A stretch of DNA of 33,100 nucleotides, from contig JAGRCP010000016.1 in assembly GCA_020433455.1 (NCBI GenBank), positions 1 to 33,100 on the forward strand. The letters are read 5' to 3'. Position numbers and translations under genes: made by a program. Below are positions 25,547 through 33,100 of the stretch, one piece after another (position 1 is the first letter of the stretch; every line of letters begins with the position of its first letter). The notes under the pieces were generated by a model. That model had not been told where the DNA came from. It worked only from the letters and a program-made list of their open reading frames with translations, and searched no databases. This DNA is from Caldilineaceae bacterium. GTDB taxonomy: Bacteria; Chloroflexota; Anaerolineae; Caldilineales; Caldilineaceae.

Positions 25547-25849
25547 ATGGTTCCTACCTTCTATTACCTGATTCTGAGCGCGGTGCTCTTCACCATCGGC
25601 GCCGTCGGCGTACTCACCCGGCGCAGCATTCTCATCATCTTTATGTGCGTCGAGCTGATGCTCAACAGCGTCAATCTGACCCTGGTCGCGGCGGCGCGCC
25701 AGTGGGGCAACTTCAACGGCCACATCTTTGTTTTTATGATCATGGCCGTGGCCGCAGCCGAAGTCGCGGTCGGGCTGGCCATTCTTATCTCTCACTACCG
25801 GCTGACCGGCTCCACCGACGTCAGCAAAATTCACCTGCTCAAGTGGTAA
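25547..25849 (+). CDS. nuoK: NADH-quinone oxidoreductase subunit K (100 aa)
   Basis: This small three-helix subunit carries the two membrane glutamates needed for proton translocation: Glu36 (CVELMLNSVN) and Glu72 (AAAEVAVGLAI), at exactly the numbering used in E. coli. ATG 25547 has AAGGAG six bases upstream, which decides this start. A longer frame that opens at 25355 inside nuoJ is rejected. Confidence 0.96.
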   Translation: MVPTFYYLILSAVLFTIGAVGVLTRRSILIIFMCVELMLNSVNLTLVAAARQWGNFNGHIFVFMIMAVAAAEVAVGLAILISHYRLTGSTDVSKIHLLKW

Positions 25850-25891
25850 GCAACCGCTTTTTGCACCGCTTGCGTACCCAAGGATCGTCCC

Positions 25892-27796
25892 ATGGTTGAG
25901 CAACTCTTTCAATTTTCCTGGCTGCTGCTGGCGCTGCCCGCCGCGGGGCTTTTAATCAATTTACTCTTCGGCCACCTCCTTTCCCGCAAGATGATCGGCG
26001 GCATCGCCTCGGGCGTGGTCGCGGCCGCCTTCCTGGCGGGTCTGGGTCTTTTCGCCGCGCTGACGAGCCTGCCGGAAGAAGAGCGCATGGTTACAGTCCA
26101 GTTGTGGGACTGGATCACCATCGGCGCTTTTCACGTGAACGCCGCGCTCAGCATCAACCCCCTCACCATCCTCATGGTGCTGGTGGTGACGGGCGTCGGT
26201 GCATTGATTCACGTCTATTCCATGAGCTATATGGAGGATGACGAACGCTATCAGCGCTTCTTCATTTATCTGAACTTCTTCATCTTCGCCATGCTTCTGC
26301 TGGTGCTCAGCGACAACTTCCTGGGCCTCTTCGTGGGCTGGGAAGGCGTGGGGCTGGCCTCCTTCCTCCTCATCGGCTTCTGGTTTGACCGACGGGACGA
26401 TCTCTACGGCTGGTATGCAGACGCGGGCAAGAAGGCCTTTCTGGTCAATCGCGTCGGCGACTTCGGCGTTATTCTGGCCATTATCATGATTTGGGCCAAT
26501 CTGGGCACGCTCAACTTTATCGAGGTGGCCGATAAAGTCCATCACGGCGGTCTGGCCGTGGGGACAGCCACCATTATCTGCCTGCTCCTCTTTTTGGGCG
26601 TAGCGGGCAAGAGCGCGCAGATTCCCCTCTTCGTCTGGCTGCCCGACGCCATGGCCGGCCCGACGCCCGTCTCGGCGCTGATTCACGCCGCAACCATGGT
26701 CACAGCAGGCGTCTTCCTCATGGTGCGCACGGGCGCGCTCTGGCACGTGGCCGTCCCCGCCGCGGTTGTAGCGGCGTGGGTGGGCGGACTGACCGCCTTT
26801 TTTGCCGCCACCGTGGCCCTGGTTCAGACAGACCTCAAGAAGACGCTGGCCTACTCCACCATTTCCCAACTGGGGTATATGGTCATGGCCGCGGGCGTGG
26901 GCGCCTACGGCGGGGCTATGTTCCACCTGACGACCCATGCCTTCTTTAAGGCGCTCCTCTTCCTGGGCGCGGGCAGCGTCATGCACGCCACCCACGGCGT
27001 ACTGGACATGCGCCGTCTGGGCGGCCTGAAGGAAAAGATGCCTGCTACCCACAAAACGTTTGTCATCGGCGCGGCCGCATTGGCCGGTCTGCCGCTCATG
27101 TCCGGCTTCTTTTCCAAGGACGCCATTTTGCTGGGCGCGCTGGTCAAGGATCCCTTTCTCTACGTGCTGGGCCTGATCACGGCGTTGATGACGGCCTTCT
27201 ACAGCTTCCGCATGGTCTTCCTCACCTTCTACGGCGAGCCCAAGGATCAGGAACTGTATGATCATGTGCACGAGAGCGCGCCGCTTATGACCATCCCCCT
27301 CTGGATTCTGGCGGGCTTCGCGCTTGTGGGCGGCATTATCAACCTGCCGTTCGTCCTCACGCTGGACCGATGGCTGGAGCCCGTTATCGGCCTGCACGAA
27401 GAGCCCCTGCTGACGCTGGAGCTTTTCGCCATTATCATGAGCGTGGTTATCTCGCTGTTCGGTTTTTACATGGCCTATACCCGCTATATTCGCAAGGATC
27501 CGTGGGTGGAACGCTTTGCCGCCAACTTCAGCGGACTAACGCCCTGGCTCCAGAACGCCTATTACGTTGATGACTTCTACAAGCGTGCAATCGTACAGCC
27601 GCTCCTGCGACTGAGCGAGCAGTTCGCCAAATTCGATCGCAAAGGCATCGACCGGATCGTCAACGACGTGGGCGCCTACAGCCTGGCCGCGGGCGACTGG
27701 CTGCGCCGCTTCCAGACCGGCGTCATCCCCGGCTACGCCATGGGCATTTTCATCGGCGTGGTCGCGGTGCTGGTCTACTTCGTCTTTATCGGATAG
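25892..27796 (+). CDS. nuoL: NADH-quinone oxidoreductase subunit L (634 aa)
   Basis: This is the distal antiporter-like proton pump of complex I. Some 14-16 TM helices are followed by the long lateral helix and a last TM helix (about 612-632). Signatures are GWEGVGLASFLLIGFW (about 149-164), the lysine-bearing GKSAQIPLFVWLPDAMAGPTPVSA and KKTLAYSTISQLGYM. The length is normal. ATG 25892 has AAGGA seven bases upstream. It is 42 bp after nuoK and 55 bp before nuoM. Confidence 0.97.
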   Translation: MVEQLFQFSWLLLALPAAGLLINLLFGHLLSRKMIGGIASGVVAAAFLAGLGLFAALTSLPEEERMVTVQLWDWITIGAFHVNAALSINPLTILMVLVVTGVGALIHVYSMSYMEDDERYQRFFIYLNFFIFAMLLLVLSDNFLGLFVGWEGVGLASFLLIGFWFDRRDDLYGWYADAGKKAFLVNRVGDFGVILAIIMIWANLGTLNFIEVADKVHHGGLAVGTATIICLLLFLGVAGKSAQIPLFVWLPDAMAGPTPVSALIHAATMVTAGVFLMVRTGALWHVAVPAAVVAAWVGGLTAFFAATVALVQTDLKKTLAYSTISQLGYMVMAAGVGAYGGAMFHLTTHAFFKALLFLGAGSVMHATHGVLDMRRLGGLKEKMPATHKTFVIGAAALAGLPLMSGFFSKDAILLGALVKDPFLYVLGLITALMTAFYSFRMVFLTFYGEPKDQELYDHVHESAPLMTIPLWILAGFALVGGIINLPFVLTLDRWLEPVIGLHEEPLLTLELFAIIMSVVISLFGFYMAYTRYIRKDPWVERFAANFSGLTPWLQNAYYVDDFYKRAIVQPLLRLSEQFAKFDRKGIDRIVNDVGAYSLAAGDWLRRFQTGVIPGYAMGIFIGVVAVLVYFVFIG

Positions 27797-27806
27797 AACG
27801 AATTGG

Positions 27807-27822
27807 ATAGACCGCGGTCTAT
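27807..27822. repeat. Perfect 16-bp palindrome in the nuoL-nuoM gap
   Basis: ATAGACCGCGGTCTAT is fully self-complementary and lies 11 bases after the nuoL stop. It may be a protein-binding site or an RNA hairpin. Confidence 0.7.
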
Positions 27823-27851
27823 TTATCGATTTTCATCAAGGATTGACAGCT

Positions 27852-29414
<1,563 letters not shown>

Positions 29415-29428
29415 CGACAGGACTCACT

Positions 29429-30901
29429 ATGGAGACCACGCTCGATCTCTCAACCCTCAATCTAGCCGTCGTTCTGCCTGAACTGACGCTTATCGTCTTT
29501 GCCATCCTGGTGATGGCGGCTGATGTGTTCGCTACGCCAAAAAATCCGGCCCCGCGTCAATGGACGCCCTGGATCGCGCTGGCAGGCGTGGTTGCAGCAG
29601 CGATTGTCAACTTGTCGGTCAGCGGCAGAGAGGTCACCCTCTTTCAGGGCGCGGCCATTCTGGACAAGTTCGCCGTGGGGCTGAACTATATCATCCTGCT
29701 GGCCACCGGTCTGGGCATTCTGCTCAGCGTCAAGTATATTCCCCGCATCAACAAGCAGGTGGGCGAATATTATGCGCTGACGCTGCTGACCGCCACCGGC
29801 ATGATGATGATGGGCGCGGCACTGGATCTCATTACCCTCTTCCTGGCGCTGGAAATCTTTTCCCTGGCGCTCTACATTCTTTCCGGTCTCAATCGCACCA
29901 GCCCGCGCAGCACCGAAGCAGCCATCAAATATTTCCTGCTGGGCGCATTTTCCAGTGCGTTTTTCGCCTACGGCGGCGCGCTCATCTACGCGGGCACTGG
30001 CACAACCCAGTACTACGGCATCGCCCAGGTGACCGCGGCGGGACTGGCCAACACGCCCCTGCTCTATGCCGGCATTGCCCTGCTGGTCGCCGGCTTCGGC
30101 TTCAAGGTGAGCCTGGTTCCCTTCCACTCATGGACGCCTGACGTCTATCAGGGCGCGCCCACGCCGGTCACTGCCTTCATGAGCGTAGGCACCAAGGCCG
30201 CAGCCTTCGCGGCTTTTTTCCGGGTGATGCTCGTGGCGCTGCCCTTCTCCTACGGCGCATGGAGCATGCCCTTGGCCCTGCTGGCCGTCATCACCATGGC
30301 CGTGGGTAATTTTGCTGCACTGCAACAGCGCAGCCTCAAGCGCATGCTGGCCTACTCCAGCATCGCCCACGCCGGCTACATTCTGACTGCCCTGGCGGGC
30401 GGCGCGGCCGAAGGCGCGGATGCGGCCCTCTTCTATCTCTTTACCTACGCCTTTATGAACATCGGCGCCTTCGCCGTCGTCATGGCGCTGGAGGAGATGG
30501 GTGCGGAAGACGCCATGCAGGACCGGGCCAAAGGGCTGGGCAAGACTCACCCGATCATGGCCTTCTTGATGGCGATCTTTATGTTCGGCCTGAGCGGGAT
30601 GCCGCCTCTGGCCGGCTTCTACGGGAAGGTACTGCTCTTTGAAGCAGCCGTGGCCGGGGGAATGATCTGGCTGGCCATTGCGGCGGTCGCCTTCACCGCG
30701 GTGGGTGCGGTCTATTACCTGCGCGTCATCGCCAACATGTACTTTGCCGATCCCGTCGACGAAAGCGCAGATGAAGTCAACCGCTCCCTGCCCCTGGACG
30801 TGGGCTTGGCCATCGCGGTAGCCGGCACCATTTTGGTCGGCGTCTTTCCCGGCTTTTGGATGAACGCCTTCCAGCAGTCTATGGCCCTTTTTGGGGGATA
30901 A
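29429..30901 (+). CDS. nuoN: NADH-quinone oxidoreductase subunit N (490 aa)
   Basis: This is the third antiporter-like pump, nearest the quinone site. Signatures are LALEIFSLALYILSGLNR with the membrane Glu, GFKVSLVPFHSWTPDVYQGAPTPV with the pump lysine, KRMLAYSSIAHAGYI and SGMPPLAGFYGKV. The length is typical. ATG 29429 has AGGA seven bases upstream. It is the last gene of the operon and ends 12 bases before a strong terminator. Confidence 0.97.
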   Translation: METTLDLSTLNLAVVLPELTLIVFAILVMAADVFATPKNPAPRQWTPWIALAGVVAAAIVNLSVSGREVTLFQGAAILDKFAVGLNYIILLATGLGILLSVKYIPRINKQVGEYYALTLLTATGMMMMGAALDLITLFLALEIFSLALYILSGLNRTSPRSTEAAIKYFLLGAFSSAFFAYGGALIYAGTGTTQYYGIAQVTAAGLANTPLLYAGIALLVAGFGFKVSLVPFHSWTPDVYQGAPTPVTAFMSVGTKAAAFAAFFRVMLVALPFSYGAWSMPLALLAVITMAVGNFAALQQRSLKRMLAYSSIAHAGYILTALAGGAAEGADAALFYLFTYAFMNIGAFAVVMALEEMGAEDAMQDRAKGLGKTHPIMAFLMAIFMFGLSGMPPLAGFYGKVLLFEAAVAGGMIWLAIAAVAFTAVGAVYYLRVIANMYFADPVDESADEVNRSLPLDVGLAIAVAGTILVGVFPGFWMNAFQQSMALFGG

Positions 30902-30912
30902 AAACTCAGGAT

Positions 30913-30962
30913 GGTCCAATAAAAAAAAGAGACTGTGCACAGTCTCTTTTTTTTATTGGATC
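30913..30962. terminator. Bidirectional terminator between nuoN and the glycosyltransferases
   Basis: The 23-base arms (30915-30937 and 30938-30960) form a perfect palindrome without a spacer, and one wobble and one further pair extend it. Each arm contains an eight-base A- or T-run, so the stem is followed by T on both strands. It suits the convergent ends of nuoN (+) and the GT4 gene (-). Confidence 0.9.
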
Positions 30963-30999
30963 ATTTCTTCACCAAGACTGCTTGACCACGGCCAAACAA

Positions 31000-32064
31000 T
31001 CAACGAGACATCATTTCTCGCAGCCCCGCCTCAAACGCATCCGTACACCTCTCCCAATCATAGCGCGCGGCGGTGCGCCGCCCGGCCGCGGCGAGCCTGG
31101 CCGCCAGCGCCGGATCGCGCAGGACGCGTGCGGCGGCTGCGGCCAACGCCGCTCCATTCCGGGCCGGCGTCATCAGACAATTCTCCCCGTCCACGGCATA
31201 ATCGCGTACGCCCATGGAGTCAGTGAGCACCACCGGCGTACCGCAGGCCATGGCTTCCAAAGGCGGATAGCCCAATCCCTCGCCCCAGGAGGCGGAGAGA
31301 AACAGATCGCTGCTGCGATAGAGCCGGGCCAGTTCCGCGTCTGACGGCGCGAGATGAAATTCAACCGACGCGTCAGTCTCCAGCACGCACGGCTCCTTGG
31401 ACGCAATCACCAACAGCAGGTTCGGAAAATCAACCGCCAGTTGATCCGCTGCGGTCAAGACTTCGCGCAGCCCCTTGCGCGGCCGCATGTCGCCCACATA
31501 GAGAACGCGTATCAAGCCGTCACCAGGACTAATGCGCGGCCGGCCAAAGAGCATTTCGGGCTGCCCCAAACCGCCCCGAATGGTGTCAATGGGGGCGCGG
31601 GTATGGCCGCTTACCGTGTCGGTAAGCGGCTGGGAGATGGTAAAAATGCGATCAAAAAAGCGAGGCGTAAAATCGAGAAGAAAGCGCTCCACGCGTCGCC
31701 CGGCAAACATCTCCGGGTAATCCATGTAGAGCCAGCCGCGCCGGGCATGACCTCGCGCCAGAAGCACGGGCAGGACCGTAGGCGTATGGGTCGCGATGAC
31801 CGCATCGGCGGGCGGAATGGCGGCGCGCAGGGCCCCGGTCAGGCGTAACAGCGCAAGGGGCGACCGACTCTGGGGCAAACCCCGGGCGGCCTCCGCAATC
31901 GCCACGTCGACGTGAAGGCGCTCCTGCACGTGGGGGGAAACAGACGCGGCGGGCGTCACCAGGGTGATCGCATGGCCCCGGGCGCTGAGGCGATTGGCAT
32001 ATTCGGCGACCAGCAGCACCCCGCCCGACAGGCGCAGGGAAGAGAGAACAAAGGCGATGCGCAT
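31000..32064 (-). CDS. GT4-family glycosyltransferase, GT-B fold (354 aa)
   Basis: The N-terminal acceptor domain begins MRIAFVLSSLRLSGGV, with the glycine-rich loop of GT-B enzymes. The C-terminal donor domain starts near IRVLYVGDMRPRKGL (about 190) and holds the E-x7-E element WGEGLGYPPLEAMACG (about 264-279), which binds the sugar nucleotide. It would transfer a sugar from an NDP-sugar to a surface glycan or lipid; donor and acceptor are unknown. It lies 6 bp after the GT2 gene on the same strand, so co-transcription is likely. The operon ends at the shared palindromic terminator with nuoN. ATG 32064 is the only good start. Confidence 0.88.
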   Translation of the reverse strand: MRIAFVLSSLRLSGGVLLVAEYANRLSARGHAITLVTPAASVSPHVQERLHVDVAIAEAARGLPQSRSPLALLRLTGALRAAIPPADAVIATHTPTVLPVLLARGHARRGWLYMDYPEMFAGRRVERFLLDFTPRFFDRIFTISQPLTDTVSGHTRAPIDTIRGGLGQPEMLFGRPRISPGDGLIRVLYVGDMRPRKGLREVLTAADQLAVDFPNLLLVIASKEPCVLETDASVEFHLAPSDAELARLYRSSDLFLSASWGEGLGYPPLEAMACGTPVVLTDSMGVRDYAVDGENCLMTPARNGAALAAAAARVLRDPALAARLAAAGRRTAARYDWERCTDAFEAGLREMMSR

Positions 32065-32070
32065 GGAAAA

Positions 32071-33075
32071 TCAATGGTGGGAAGGAATATCCGCTTCCGG
32101 GGGGAAGTCGGGCATGTCCGCATCGTCCGGCTCTTCCGTCACGGTCTCCAACCGGCGCACGCGGAAGAGGGTCTCTTCCATAAGGCGGCGATTGAAGTTG
32201 ACCAGATCGGCCAGCAGACCGATTAGTGAAATCTGAAAGCCCACGATCAGGAGAATCGCGGCCAGAATCAGAGACTGGATATGGCCGCCGCCGCCGTCAA
32301 GAAAGTAAAAATAGAGAAAGCGCACGCCCAAGGCCACGCCGCCCAGGACAAAAAGCAGCCCCAAAGATAGAAAGACGCGCAGCGGGCGATAGAGGGTGTA
32401 GGCGCGCATGATGGTGGCGCCGGAGTTGGAAAGGTAATGAGGGAGATTGCGCATCAAGCGTGACGGGCGAGTCGGCGGATTGGTGCGAATAGGCACAAAC
32501 GCCACCGCGGTATGGCGGGCGCCCGCCTGAATGAGAGTCTCCAGCGTGTAGGAATAGCGACTGAGAACAATGGTTCGGAGGGCCGCGTCCCGGGAAAAGG
32601 CCCGGAAGCCGGAAGTTGCGTCGGGCGTGGCCACGCCTGCCGCACGGCCCACAACCCAACTGCCGAATTGCTGCAAACGTCGCTTGAAGGGCGAAAAATA
32701 TTCCAGCGCGCCCACGCCCCGATCCCCCACAACCAACTCAGCCCGCCCGGCCAGGATGGGTTCCACCAGGCGCGGGATGTCCGCGCCCACGTACTGGTTA
32801 TCCGCATCCGTGTTGACGATGATGTCGGCATCCCGACGCACGCACGCCTCCAGCCCGGTGGTGAAAGCTTGCGCCAATCCCTTGTTCTGGCGATGGCGCA
32901 CCACGTAATCCACGCCCAACGCCTGGGCTACAGCGGCCGTTCCGTCGGCGCTGCCGTCGTCGATCACCAATACTTCAATCGTATCGATGCCCTCAATCAC
33001 CCGCGGCAAGGCCGCCACCGTCTCCGGCAGCGTTGCGGCCTCGTTATAGCAGGGAATTTGGATGATGAGTTTCAT
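32071..33075 (-). CDS. GT2-family glycosyltransferase with C-terminal TM pair (334 aa)
   Basis: The GT-A domain (about 1-225) has the start [17 protein letters not shown], the nucleotide element [10 protein letters not shown] (about 37-46) and the DxD-type metal site NTDADNQY (about 88-95). It resembles dolichol- or undecaprenyl-phosphate mannosyl/glucosyltransferases (DPM1/GtrB-like), which load a sugar on a lipid carrier. Two TM helices follow (about 232-252 and 268-292), then an acidic tail. The lipid-linked sugar could serve GT-C enzymes such as the YfhO-type protein at 702, though the two genes are far apart. CACCTGC heptamers abut the ATG, so there is no Shine-Dalgarno. Confidence 0.88.
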   Translation of the reverse strand: MKLIIQIPCYNEAATLPETVAALPRVIEGIDTIEVLVIDDGSADGTAAVAQALGVDYVVRHRQNKGLAQAFTTGLEACVRRDADIIVNTDADNQYVGADIPRLVEPILAGRAELVVGDRGVGALEYFSPFKRRLQQFGSWVVGRAAGVATPDATSGFRAFSRDAALRTIVLSRYSYTLETLIQAGARHTAVAFVPIRTNPPTRPSRLMRNLPHYLSNSGATIMRAYTLYRPLRVFLSLGLLFVLGGVALGVRFLYFYFLDGGGGHIQSLILAAILLIVGFQISLIGLLADLVNFNRRLMEETLFRVRRLETVTEEPDDADMPDFPPEADIPSHH

Positions 33076-33100
33076 GTGGCAGGTGGCAGGTGGCAGGTGG
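33076..33100. repeat. GTGGCAG heptamer repeat at the window end
   Basis: Three and a half GTGGCAG units run off the window edge directly upstream of the minus-strand GT2 start codon. The unit is the inverse complement of the CACCTGC heptamer at 6213-6248. Confidence 0.85.

Noticed and set aside
26000-27397. 478-residue minus-strand frame opposite nuoL
   Set aside because: His/Glu/Gln-rich shadow of a membrane-protein gene, not a real protein.

Overview
The window looks like a GC-rich bacterial chromosome segment, most likely from a filamentous or anaerobic-type Chloroflexota (Anaerolineae/Caldilineae/Ardenticatenia-like). This assignment is inference. It rests on a Gram-positive-type SOS box at lexA, secreted lamin-tail and YfhO-type proteins, a secreted protein ending in a YLPVV tail, and intergenic heptamer repeats. 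No rRNA or other strong taxonomic marker is present.

Layout. 1-515: AT-richer end of a metzincin-like protease gene cut by the window edge. 702-3182: large YfhO-type membrane protein with a heptamer repeat inserted in frame. 3158-4712: tightly coupled Nudix-GNAT-Nudix operon on the minus strand. 4827-6119: carbon-nitrogen hydrolase-fold protein that lacks the catalytic cysteine. 6378-6453: tRNA-Glu with promoter and terminator. 6539-8680: recO, a MazG-like gene and lexA, the last with three SOS-box-like sites around a near-consensus promoter. 8791-10023: mobA and acpP, separated by a structured stretch with two minus-strand terminators. 10024-10637: no gene, but an acpP promoter and a run of stable hairpins. 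10638-15070: four minus-strand genes (threonine synthase-like, phosphofructokinase-like, 2H phosphoesterase, secreted lamin-tail protein). 15250-30962: complete respiratory complex I operon. 31000-33075: two glycosyltransferases.

The core is the nuo operon, nuoA-B-CD-EF-G-H-I-J-K-L-M-N. It has 12 genes for all 14 core subunits because NuoC/NuoD and NuoE/NuoF are each fused. It encodes a full NADH:quinone oxidoreductase: NADH module EF+G, quinone module B+CD+I, and membrane arm A, H, J, K, L, M, N. All visible cluster ligands are intact except those of the optional N7 cluster in NuoG, where all four cysteines are replaced. A good promoter precedes nuoA and a perfect bidirectional terminator follows nuoN. 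Most of the longer gaps inside the operon hold an inverted repeat, each with a different sequence.

The most unusual signal is a set of repeats whose unit is about 7 bp. They are often arranged as two arms able to fold on each other. They lie in gaps at 6151-6248, 20573-20644, 23249-23332, 24327-24389 and 33076-33100, and once inside a coding sequence (1453-1594), where they are translated in frame. They recall the heptameric STRR repeats of cyanobacteria, but the unit sequence differs from locus to locus while the period stays the same.
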